From Streptomyces spiroverticillatus (GTDB taxonomy: Bacteria; Actinomycetota; Actinomycetes; Streptomycetales; Streptomycetaceae): DNA of 64,000 nt. Where the stretch lies: positions 61,260 to 125,259 of the forward strand of contig BMUX01000014.1 of the NCBI GenBank assembly GCA_014650415.1, in the 5' to 3' direction. Below the pieces are notes generated by a model. The model searched no databases. It was given only the letters and a program-made list of their open reading frames with translations, and was not told the origin of the DNA. The position numbers and the translations under genes are program-made. Shown one piece after another: positions 50,139-58,655 of this stretch. Each line of letters begins with the position of its first letter. Position 1 is the first letter of the stretch.

Positions 50139-51494
50139 ATGGCCGCCGCCCCATCCCGTACGACCACCCCAGGCACCGGGCGTATCAGCCCAGCGAGGGC
50201 GCACTTCACCAAGCGGTGGACACCGCGTCTGGTCGCCTTCGGTGAATTCATCGACGGCTATGACCTGCTCGTCATGGGCTCGGCGCTGCTCTTCCTCAAA
50301 CCGGCCTTCGATCTGACCCCCACCGAAGTGGGCTGGCTCGGCGCCATCGCGTTCATCGGCGCGGCAGTCGGCCTCGTCGTGTTCGGCGACCTGTCCGACC
50401 GGTTCGGACGCAAGGTCATCTTCGTCATCAACCTGGTCTTCTTCGTCGTCGCCTCCCTCGTCGCCGCGTTCGTGACCGAGGTGTGGCAACTCATGCTGGC
50501 CCGGTTCCTCATCGGCGTCGCCGTCGGAATGGACATCCCGACCTCGCACGCCTTCCTCACGGAGATCGCGCCACGAGCGAGGCGCGGCCGGGTCGCGGGA
50601 TCGCTGCCCAACATGATGTGGCTGGGTGGTGCGATCACCAGTGTGCTCGTCGCCCTCGCGCTGCGCGACGTGGCAGGGGAGAACACCTGGCGCTGGCTGT
50701 TCGGGCTCGCCGCGATCCCTGCGCTCGCCGTACTGGTCGCCCGGCAGTTCCTGCCCGAGTCGCCGCGCTGGCTGCGGGCGCAGGGGCGCCACGAAGAGGC
50801 CAGGGAAGTCTTCGCGATCCTGGGTGTCGAGGAGCCGCCACCGGCTCCTGTCGAGTCCGCCGGAAGGAAGCGGCGGGTACGTGAACTCTTCGCCGCCCGG
50901 GCAGGGCTGCGCCTCGCAGCGGTCACCGGCTTCTTCGCCATCCAGGCCTTCGGCGGCGCGGTCGCCACCATTGCGGGCCCGCTCGTCATGGCTGCCAGTG
51001 GTATCGGCGCGCAGCACTCGCTGTGGTTCTCGTTGGCCGGGTTCGTCGCGGGTCTGTGCGCCGTTGTCGCGGGTGCCCGGCTGATCGACCGTGTCAACCG
51101 CAGGACGCTGGGCATCTGGTCCTGCGTCGGCGTCTTCGTCGCAGGTCTGGGGATCGCCTTCCTCGGCCCGAAGGCCCCGGCGCTTCTGCTGGCCTTCTTC
51201 GTCCTGTACTCACTGCTCACCTGGTTCGGGCCCGGCGTGCTGTCGTGGGTGTGGTCGTCGGAGGCGTTTCCCACGCACCTGCGCGGGATCGGAAGCGGTG
51301 TCGCGCAGGCCGTCACCCGCCTCATGATCGCGCTGAACGTGGTCCTGGCGCCGCACCTCCTGGAGCGGTTCAGGCTGCGCTCCGTCGCCCTGTACGCGTC
51401 GGCCTATCTGCTCGCTGCGGCTGTCGTCGCTCTCTCCCCCTTCCTCGCCACCACGGGCAAGGAGCTCGAGGAAATCAACACCGGCCGGGAATAG
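50139..51494 (+). CDS. MFS transporter, metabolite:H+ symporter type
   Basis: 451 residues with about 12 transmembrane helices. The first-half signature GDLSDRFGRKVIF (about 87-99) and the ESPRWLRAQGR motif (about 205-215) place it among sugar-porter and aromatic-acid symporter relatives. The N-terminal FGEFIDGYDLLVMGSAL is typical of the FIDGYD group of such transporters. The substrate is unknown and may be an organic acid or sugar. It is followed after about 150 bp by a broken SDR gene, a possible catabolic partner. Confidence 0.9.
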   Translation: MAAAPSRTTTPGTGRISPARAHFTKRWTPRLVAFGEFIDGYDLLVMGSALLFLKPAFDLTPTEVGWLGAIAFIGAAVGLVVFGDLSDRFGRKVIFVINLVFFVVASLVAAFVTEVWQLMLARFLIGVAVGMDIPTSHAFLTEIAPRARRGRVAGSLPNMMWLGGAITSVLVALALRDVAGENTWRWLFGLAAIPALAVLVARQFLPESPRWLRAQGRHEEAREVFAILGVEEPPPAPVESAGRKRRVRELFAARAGLRLAAVTGFFAIQAFGGAVATIAGPLVMAASGIGAQHSLWFSLAGFVAGLCAVVAGARLIDRVNRRTLGIWSCVGVFVAGLGIAFLGPKAPALLLAFFVLYSLLTWFGPGVLSWVWSSEAFPTHLRGIGSGVAQAVTRLMIALNVVLAPHLLERFRLRSVALYASAYLLAAAVVALSPFLATTGKELEEINTGRE

Positions 51495-51645
51495 GCGGGT
51501 GTCAAGGCACTGCCCCGTCCTCTTTCCTCTCACCACAAGCCCGGCCGTGACCTCGCACGCGTGCGGCCCAGCACCCTCCCGGGCTCGGCGGCGCCAGGCC
51601 CCGGATGCCCTCGACCAACCCCCGCACCACCGAAAGGTGACCGTC

Positions 51646-52385
51646 TTGAGCACTGCACTCGTTCTCGGTGCCGCAGGAGGGATCGGCCGGGCCGTGGTCG
51701 CCCGTCTCCTCGCCGAGGGCACCGCCGTCATCGCCGTCGACCAGGATCCGACCGTGCACCAACTACCGGGTGTGACAGTTGCGTTCGACGGCGACGCCAC
51801 CGACGCCGACCTGCTCGCCTGCGCCGTGGACGCCGCACCCGAGCCGCCCTCGGTCCTCGTGCACGCACTGCTGAGTGAACACCGCGCCCCGCTGCAGGAC
51901 TTGGCACCGGAACACTGGCACCGCGTCCTCGACGTCGGGCTCGTCTCGGCGTGGCAGGCAGCCGCCGCGCTCGTCCGCCACCATCCCGCGGGCCGACCCG
52001 CCTCTGTCGTCCTGATCGGCTCGGTGCACGCCCACGCGGCCGCTCCCGGCTTCGCTCCGTACGCCGTGGCCAAGGCGGGCCTCGGCGCACTGGCCCGCGC
52101 TGCGGCCACCGAGTGGGGGCACCTGGGCATACGTACCAACGTGGTCGAACCGGGCTTCGTCGCCGTGGAACGCAATGCCCACCGCTGGCGGGACCCCGAG
52201 GAACGGGCACGGATCCGGGCGGCCTACCCGCTGGAGCGCTTGTGCTCTCCCCAGGAGGTGGCCGAGGTGGTCGCCTTCCTCGCCGGGGCCTCGTCCAGTA
52301 CGTCAACGGAGTCTGCCTGCCGGTGGACGGCGGAGCGCTGGCGGTGCTCCCGGAAGTACACCTCCGTCGCAGCGACCACGCGTAG
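51646..52385 (+). pseudogene. Short-chain dehydrogenase/reductase, frameshifted near 3' end
   Basis: About 246 residues if corrected. NAD(P) loop LVLGAAGGIGRAVV at the start, VLIGSVHAH (catalytic Ser), YAVAKAGLGAL (Tyr and Lys), then NVVEPGFV. Near 52294-52298 the frame breaks: the expected SSQYVNGVCLPVDGG ending continues in the +1 frame to a TAG at 52385. Restoring one base in the CC before AGTAC mends it. In the uncorrected frame the ORF runs on for about 100 meaningless residues. The start is TTG at 51646 after AAAGGTG. It is either a genuine pseudogene or a sequencing slip. Confidence 0.8.
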
Positions 52386-52693
52386 TCGGTCGAAGACGCC
52401 TGCCGAACGAGAGGCTGTGCGCCGAGATCCTGCACTGACACAGGACGGGACGCGCCCCTCTCCCGTCTTCGATACCCCTGACGAAATGGGGTGGCCGATG
52501 CGCTCCGGGCAGGGTGATGTCGTGCCGTTTCGCACGGCAGCACACCTCCTGGATGCCTCGGGCATCGACATCGGGCAGGTACCTGTCTGACGTGGTCGAA
52601 GAGCGCTGCGTGGGCGTCGCGCGCCAGCCATGAGGAGTCGGCCACATGGAGCCGGTCGCTGTACTTCGTCGTGGCCGGTTCCCGCAGGGACGC
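52386..52693. other. Intergenic, 308 bp
   Basis: Between two broken genes. Nothing recognised on either strand. Confidence 0.5.
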
Positions 52694-53105
52694 TCAACCC
52701 TTGACGATCTCCTGCGGTCCTGTGGTGGAGACCTGACCCTTGGCGACGGACTGGAAGCGGTGGCCGTCGAAGGCCGGGACCCGGCCCACCCAGACCTCGT
52801 CGACGGGGTCGGTGAGGATCAGGACCTCGTACCCCTTGGCGGTGAGGGCCTCTATGTGTGGTGAGTTCTCCACCACGGCGCGCGTCCCGCCGGTCAGGCA
52901 GTGGATGGCGTCCTGGCCGTCCTTCATGCGCGCGACGTACTCGCGCAGGGTGGTGGGCTTTTCCGGGTCGTGCGTGGAGGCGGCCGACACCAGCCCGAGC
53001 AGGGCCTCGGCGTGTCCTTCAGGGCGTCGAGCACCTTCTTCACCAGCTTGCGGCGCATGCCCTGGATCTGGCGGTCCTGCTGGAGGAGTTCGCGGGAGAG
53101 TGAGG
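52694..53105 (-). pseudogene. htpG: htpG (Hsp90 chaperone) remnant
   Basis: Only the piece from the late middle to the C-terminal region remains. From about 53105 one frame reads LSRELLQQDRQIQGMRRKLVKKVLDALKD, the conserved NLSRE block of HtpG. About 40-45 codons are then missing, and the frame changes to ALLGLVSAASTHDPEKPTTL, EYVARMKDGQDAI, ENSPHIEALTAKGYEVLILTDPVDEVWV and FDGHRFQSVAKG. The ATPase domain is absent. Decay by deletion and frameshift is clear. A full htpG probably exists elsewhere. Confidence 0.87.
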
Positions 53106-53265
53106 GGCCCGTCGGCAGGAGAGCTGGGCACGCGCCTGCGGGGTGCGGTGCGCCCTGCAGGCGCGTGGCGCGGGTCGGGTGGGGAGCGGTGGAATCAAGG
53201 GGGACGGCAGCACAGCGGGACGTCCGCCGGTGCCCGCCGCCGCTGCGTTCGTCCGGGGGGGGGCT

Positions 53266-53952
53266 CTACCGGAGGTGTGTCTTGACCTCTTCGTACACCC
53301 GCTGATCGGCGCGGAGGGCGCTGTGGTCCAGGCAGTCGGTGGTGGTGTTGACCGCTCCGGCCAGGGCGACGCTGTCCTGCGGGTTGACGACGTTGTCGCA
53401 CGGGGAGGCCCAGGTGGCGTACCGGGGTGCGCCCGGGGTCTCGTCCCCGTCGTTGAGGGCGAGCAGGAAGTCGGATCCCGGACGCATCTCGACGCACGAG
53501 GCCCCGCCGCACCAGTGCGCGAGGGTCGTTCCGTGGTTGGGCCCGGCGAGGGAGACCCAGGCGTCCACGTGCGCGGCCCCGTGGAGGCTCTTCAGGTAGT
53601 AGCGGGAGGAGAGGCTGCCCATGGAGTGGGCGACGATGTCGACCTTGGTGGCGCCGGTACGGTCCAGGACGCGCTGGATCTCTTCGGCGAGCTGTGCGGC
53701 GGTCGTCGCGTTCGACTGGGTGGTGTCGTAGGTCCACGGGTCCAGGCGCTCGGCCGGCCAGCCGTCGGCCCTGAAGCGGTCGGCCATGGTCCGCCAGGCG
53801 GAGCCGTCGGAGTTCCATCCGTGGACGAAGACGACCGGGTCGGGACCGGCGGCGGCCACGGGTTGCGCACTGGCCGCGGACGCCGGGCCGGGGAGGAGGG
53901 ACGCGAGGGCGAGGAGGAGCGTGCAGGCGCTCCGGGGCAGGTTTCTGATCAC
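53266..53952 (-). CDS. Secreted lipase/esterase (LipA/EstA-like, class 2)
   Basis: 228 residues. Signal peptide about 1-27 (LLLALASLLPGPASA). The core reads PDPVVFVHGWNSDGSAW (about 37-53), AQLAEEIQRVLDRTGATKVDIVAHSMGSLSSRYYL with the Ser in AHSMGS (about 110), LAGPNHGT, and DHSAL near the end for the His. Four or more cysteines in the mature part fit disulfides. The start is a GTG at 53952 without a clear ribosome site. A G9 tract abuts the stop codon. Confidence 0.9.
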   Translation of the reverse strand: MIRNLPRSACTLLLALASLLPGPASAASAQPVAAAGPDPVVFVHGWNSDGSAWRTMADRFRADGWPAERLDPWTYDTTQSNATTAAQLAEEIQRVLDRTGATKVDIVAHSMGSLSSRYYLKSLHGAAHVDAWVSLAGPNHGTTLAHWCGGASCVEMRPGSDFLLALNDGDETPGAPRYATWASPCDNVVNPQDSVALAGAVNTTTDCLDHSALRADQRVYEEVKTHLR

Positions 53953-54300
53953 CGGCGATGTGTAGCGCGCGTGCCGTCGGACGACACCGTCGGGCTGGGG
54001 AGTTCACCCGTACGACAGCAGGGTTTCACCGCAGAAACGTGCCCGCACGGGGGTGCCTCCCCACCGCGCGGCGCACAGTTTCTGGGTCTGGCGCGTACGG
54101 CAGGGGCCTCCGCACCCGTGGCGAGCCTCGTCACGGGTGCTGTCGTGGCCGCCCGCGGAGATACCGGCCGCACCGGTCTGCCCGGGGCGTGCGTCCGGTG
54201 AGCGCTTCGACGTGCCCGGAACGCCGGAGAGGAGCACACCACGGCCGTCCGTCGAGTGGGCTGCCATCGGGGGGCGGAGCGGGTGCGAGGGCGGGGTCTC
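53953..54300. other. Intergenic, 348 bp
   Basis: Between two minus-strand genes. It must carry the lipase promoter, but none is recognisable. No repeats seen. Confidence 0.5.
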
Positions 54301-54837
54301 TCAGCGCTTGCCGAATTCGCCGACGAGCGCCTCGCAGAACGCCTTGAGGTCGTCCGGCTTGCGGCTCGTGATCAAGGTGTTGGGGCCGGCCGTGCAGATC
54401 TTGACCTGCTCGTCCACCCAGGTCCCGCCCGCGTTGCGGACGTCGGTGCGCAGGCTGGGCCACGAGGTCAGTGTGCGGCCGCGCAGCACATCGGCCTCGA
54501 TCAGCGTCCACGGGGCGTGACAGATCGCCGCGACCGGCTTTCCCGCGTCGAAGAACGCCTTGACGAAGGCGACGGCCTTCTCGTCCAACCGCAGCGCGTC
54601 CGGGTTCGCGACGCCTCCCGGCAGCACCAGGCCGTCGAACTCCTCCACCGAGGTCTCCCCCACCACCTGGTCGACGGGGAAGGTGTCGGCCTTGTCGAGA
54701 TGGTGGAACGCCTGCACCTGACCGGACTCGGTGGACACCAGAACAGAGGTACCGCCGGCGGCCTCCACCGCCGCCTGCGGCTCCGTCAGCTCGACCTGCT
54801 CGATGCCCTCAGGGGCCACCAGGAAGGCGATGCGCAT
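54301..54837 (-). CDS. DJ-1/PfpI family protein (protease-like or deglycase)
   Basis: 178 residues of the PfpI type: IAFLVAPEGIEQVELTEP (Glu of the triad), FDGLVLPGGVANPDALR (about 66-82), and KPVAAICHAPWTLIEADVLRGRTLTSWPS with the nucleophile Cys in AICHAP (about 103). These proteins act as glyoxalase III, deglycases or stress chaperones. AAGGAG sits well before the ATG at 54837. Confidence 0.92.
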   Translation of the reverse strand: MRIAFLVAPEGIEQVELTEPQAAVEAAGGTSVLVSTESGQVQAFHHLDKADTFPVDQVVGETSVEEFDGLVLPGGVANPDALRLDEKAVAFVKAFFDAGKPVAAICHAPWTLIEADVLRGRTLTSWPSLRTDVRNAGGTWVDEQVKICTAGPNTLITSRKPDDLKAFCEALVGEFGKR

Positions 54838-55672
54838 GGGTACTCCTTGTCGTTCTTGGCCGGGCCCGAGGCGTCCGGCTCCGATCGTCAACGGTCAAGG
54901 GGCAGACGTACGACTCTGCCCACCCCATACGCGTAACCGATTCGCACCAGCAGATGCATATCGCCGCGCTCGGTGTTCAGGCGGTCGGATGCGCCGGTGT
55001 ACGAAAGGGGGGCGGGAAGCCGCACCTGGGGGGGGCGGGGTCTCGTCGGCGGTCGCTGGTGTCGTCGGCGCCGACTCCGCAGTTCGAGTTCCGCAGGCGT
55101 GGCAGGCTGCGGAGCGCGGTGGAGCGGGAACCGGGGCACGGCGCGGTGACCGGGCGGCCGGCGAACCCGGACCGCAAGGGCAGGGAGCCCGAGGCGCTGG
55201 AGGCCCGGGCCGACCGGCCGGGGGACATGGCCGTGCCCGAGTCGCCTCGGGGTCCGGTGCGGAACCGGAGGCAGCCGCGCCGACTCCGGTTCCGTACCGG
55301 GCCCGTTTCATGCGGTCAGCGCTTGAGGGTCAGCAGCCCGGGGCGGTAGGGCCATTGGCCGTACTCGCCGCCGCTGTTGGGGTCGCGTCCTTGGTAGAGG
55401 AATTGCAGGTTGCAGGGGTCGACGGTGAAGGTCTGGTCGGCGGTGGTGCGGGCTGCATGATGATCACTCAGCGCAGTGTTCCGCATCCCCGCCCCTACCG
55501 CCTGCCCATTACGGCGCGCCCGGTGCACGAACACCGTCGGGCGGGTGGGGTGAGCGGCGACAGGGGGACACCAGCATCGCGCACCCCCCGTGGACAGGGT
55601 TGTCCACAGGCGTCACGGCCTTCCGGCACCGCGTCCCACCGTGCTCCCACTCTTGATCACGGGAAGCCCACG
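54838..55672. other. Intergenic, 835 bp, mostly decayed sequence
   Basis: Contains the glycosidase tail at 55316-55456. A GGGGGGCGGGG-rich stretch near 55030 has no interpretation. No intact gene seen. Confidence 0.55.
55316..55456 (-). pseudogene. C-terminal tail of an arabinofuranosidase-like glycoside hydrolase
   Basis: The last 46 codons read TADQTFTVDPCNLQFLYQGR followed by DPNSGGEYGQWPYRPGLLTLKR and a stop. This resembles the C-terminal end of GH62-like secreted arabinofuranosidases. Upstream sequence in any frame does not continue it. Assigned from memory of the family ending, so moderate at best. Confidence 0.35.
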
Positions 55673-55903
55673 ATGGTGCTCAAGGAGCTGGCAGTCGAGG
55701 TCATGGCGGAGCAGCCCGAGCGCGCGCTCGGCGAACTCCTGGAGCTGATCGACACGCTGCGAGCGGACCCACGCGCATGGCCGTGGGTCGCGGACGAGGG
55801 CTCCGTCGAAGAGATCCGGGAAGCCTGGAGCGCGCTGGCGGAGGTGCAGTACGAACCCATCGACGGGAGGGTCGAGATCCGGGAGATCGGGTGGGCGGGG
55901 TGA
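55673..55903 (+). CDS. Small hypothetical protein
   Basis: 76 residues, acidic and Glu-rich, probably helical (LAVEVMAEQPERALGELLELIDTLRADPRAWPWV), ending in DGRVEIREIGWAG. GGGAAG lies before the ATG. No family recognised. Codon use looks normal for the genome. Confidence 0.5.
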   Translation: MVLKELAVEVMAEQPERALGELLELIDTLRADPRAWPWVADEGSVEEIREAWSALAEVQYEPIDGRVEIREIGWAG

Positions 55904-56240
55904 TTCAGGCACCCTCGGACATCGCGTGGGAGGCACCGCCGTTGATGCGCTCCGCCATCTGGGAGAGCAGGAACGCAGCGGCTGCTGGTCGAGCCGCAAA
56001 GGGGCCCTCCAGCCGGGCCGCATCGGTGTAAACCCCGACGGGCGACTGCCGCTTGTAGAGGAGCACGGCCAGGAAGCCCGTGATCATGAGCCCGGCGGCG
56101 CTGCAACAGCCCCTTCCGCGCCCTCAAGAACCAGCGTCGGCCACCACAGTTCAGACAGCCGGCAATACCCGTTAGGCCAATCGGAGGAAGCGGACCGTTC
56201 TCGCCGAAGCGGGCTCGACAGCTACGGAAGGATGCGTTCC
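55904..56240. other. Intergenic, 337 bp
   Basis: No gene or repeat recognised. Confidence 0.5.
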
Positions 56241-56522
56241 ATGCGATCTCTGAAATGCTTCCTCCTCGCGGCCGCGGCAGCATCGCTGCTCGCATCAAGC
56301 CACGCAGCACCTGCCTCGGCCTCTGCCTCCGCACCCGGAGCCGCACACGCACAGTCCACACCAGCAGCCGGGCCAGGCTGGCATCACGTGGCGGACTTCC
56401 CTCCGGCCGAGAAGAACCGCTGTGACGAGCGCGGCCACTGGTACCTGGAGAACGGCGTACGCGCCTACGAGTGCCGGGCCAACGGAGTCTGGGAGTTGTG
56501 GGTTCTCACCGAGCCCTCATGA
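56241..56522 (+). CDS. Small secreted protein
   Basis: 93 residues. The signal peptide RSLKCFLLAAAAASLLASSHAAPASA is followed by a mature part of about 60 residues with two cysteines (KNRCDERGHWYLENGVRAYECRANGVWELWVL) that may pair. Aromatic-rich. GGAAGG precedes the ATG at 56241; an ATG nine bases earlier lies too close to it. Function unknown. Confidence 0.65.
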   Translation: MRSLKCFLLAAAAASLLASSHAAPASASASAPGAAHAQSTPAAGPGWHHVADFPPAEKNRCDERGHWYLENGVRAYECRANGVWELWVLTEPS

Positions 56523-57088
56523 CCAGGCCCGAGGTCATATCGATCCTCTCAAGACGGTGGCCTGCCCGCGAGCAATACCGGCAAGGCCACCGAACGAACA
56601 AAAGGTCCGCCGTACGGTCCGCATCGCCAAGCGACCCTCCACCAGACCCGCGAAAGCGGTGAACCGGAAGACGGCGGATGTCCCGTCGCAAATGATCCGG
56701 TCCGTGATCGGAGCTGTGACCTACGGCGACCAGGTGGGGTGAGACGTCGAAATGGCGATTTTCTCAGAGGCACTCTGGCGGGGCCGGAACGTGCCGATGA
56801 ACCGGCGGCGGAACCAGGCACGGGCTTTGCCGTCCTGGCCCGTGCAGGTGGGCTGCTGACCGGAGTGGCCGGAGCTGTTGTTGTGGTGGGGTACGGCGGC
56901 GGCAACGAGCATGTGTCCGCTGACCGTCAGCAGCGGTGGGTGAGGTACCGAAGAGGATTCAGGCCGCGAGGGTTCGTAGTGAGGCATGGCTCCACGCTCG
57001 TTCGCGGCGGCTCTCGCGTCCAACACCTGTCTGGCCAGCATTAACGCACATGTGTTGTCAGTGCTGGTCGCGGCGGTAGATTGCCCGG
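56523..57088. other. Intergenic, 566 bp
   Basis: No gene recognised. CACATGTG at 57047-57054, 35 bp before the LysR gene, could be part of an autoregulatory site. Confidence 0.5.
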
Positions 57089-58084
57089 ATGCCCCGCGAC
57101 TTCGATCCTCGTCTCCTGCGCGCCTTCGTCGCCACTGCCGAGGAGCTCCACTTCACGCGCGCCGCCAGCCGGCTGTACGTGGCTCAGCAGGCACTGAGCC
57201 GGGACATTCGCCGTCTCGAACGGGACCTGGGCAAAAGCCTGTTCGTACGAACCACTCGCCAGGTCGCCCTCACGCCCGAAGGTGTACGGCTCCTGCCGTA
57301 CGCCCGGGATGTACTCGCTGCGCACGATGCCTTCTCCCTCGCGGCTTCGGCACGCGAGGTACGGCCGCTGCTCGTCGACGTGGGAGACCTGGTGGCCACC
57401 GGCAACCAGGTGTTGGAGGAGACCCGGCGCACCCATCCTGAACTGGAACTCGTCGCCCGTTTCCACAGCGGCCTCACCGGAGCCGCCCGGGAGATCCTCG
57501 ACGGCTCCCTCGACGCCTCCTTCGGACGGTTCGCCGGGCTCGCCCCCGCCGTGGCCGCGCAGCTCGCTCACCGCCCGGTCCGCTACGAGCGGATGGCCGT
57601 GCTCCTGCCCGACGACCACGCCCTGTGCTCGAACGACCGGATACCGCTGAAGGCCCTGGCCGGCCAGACCCTCTACGCCGCGGCGGGCAACCAGTCCGCC
57701 GCCGAGTGGACCGACCTCGCCACCCGGCTGTTCGCCGGACATGGCATTCACCTGGCGGAGCCGTTCCCGGAGATCGAGGGTCCGGAGGAGTTCATGCGCG
57801 TCATACGCAAGCGGGGCTGGTGGGTGCTGGCGAGCACGGAGTTCATCGACGTTCCCGGCATGGCCCGGCGACTGCTGAGCGACCCCGTACCCCTCTCTCC
57901 CCTCTCCCTGGTCTGGCGTGTCGGCCTCGATCATCCGGCGCTCGACGCCCTGGTGGACACCGCCCGGCGTCTCGCGCGAGAGCACCACTGGCTGGATCTT
58001 CCGCCGGATGCATGGCTGCCATCGGAGGACAGGGCGGCAATGCAGGAGGATGCCGTGACCCACGCCGGGAGACCCTCGCGCTGA
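57089..58084 (+). CDS. LysR-family transcriptional regulator
   Basis: 331 residues. N-terminal winged helix (about 5-65): FDPRLLRAFVATAEELHFTRAASRLYVAQQALSRDIRRLERDLGKSLFVRTTRQVALTPEG. The C-terminal effector domain runs from about 90. The usual divergent target gene is missing: upstream is 566 bp of empty sequence and downstream an IS remnant, so the target may have been lost. Confidence 0.92.
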   Translation: MPRDFDPRLLRAFVATAEELHFTRAASRLYVAQQALSRDIRRLERDLGKSLFVRTTRQVALTPEGVRLLPYARDVLAAHDAFSLAASAREVRPLLVDVGDLVATGNQVLEETRRTHPELELVARFHSGLTGAAREILDGSLDASFGRFAGLAPAVAAQLAHRPVRYERMAVLLPDDHALCSNDRIPLKALAGQTLYAAAGNQSAAEWTDLATRLFAGHGIHLAEPFPEIEGPEEFMRVIRKRGWWVLASTEFIDVPGMARRLLSDPVPLSPLSLVWRVGLDHPALDALVDTARRLAREHHWLDLPPDAWLPSEDRAAMQEDAVTHAGRPSR

Positions 58085-58193
58085 GCACGGTCTGACGATC
58101 TTGATGTGGCTGGTGTGATCACGGCACCGGAGCCGTCCTGAACAGCCCCGTTCGCCGAAGTGAGCCCGCGCTCCTTCGGGAAGCGGGAAGCTG

Positions 58194-58515
58194 GTGTCAG
58201 CATTGCGCCGCGAGGGTGCCGACGCAGTACGGCGGGGTCGGCCGTGGGGCTTACCGCTGGAGGACCGCGTGCTGCCGGTCACGGCCTACCGGCGCACGAA
58301 TCTGACGATGCGCCAGATCGCACCAATGCTCGGTGTCTCGAAGTGTCCTCATCGTGGACGGCACCCTGCTTCCCACCCGTGACCACACGATCGCCGTGCA
58401 GTCGAAGAACTACCGCTATTCCACGGCCCATCAAGTGGTCATCGACGCCGACACCCGCCTGGTCGTAGTCGTCGGCCCGCCGTCACCGTGGGGACGAGGA
58501 ACTGCCCGGCGAGAA
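58194..58515 (+). pseudogene. IS5-family transposase remnant
   Basis: Two pieces in different frames. LPLEDRVLPVTAYRRTNLTMRQIAPMLGVSK (about 58248-58345) is the N-terminal HTH part of an actinobacterial IS5-type transposase. VLIVDGTLLPTRDHTIAVQSKNYRYSTAHQVVIDADTRLVVVVG (about 58345-58475) is its first DDE strand. About 30 residues between them and everything after are gone. No terminal inverted repeats were found. Confidence 0.85.
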
Positions 58516-58655
58516 ACAGGAAGCAGAGCACAGGTCCACGACACGTCCCACGGGCAGATCCCCGCGCCGAAGCAGTGATCGCGGGATCGGGGCAGGAGGG
58601 ACCCCGGTCAGTCCCAAGTGCCCGGATGTCAGTGCCCGCACCTATGGTGCGGTGC

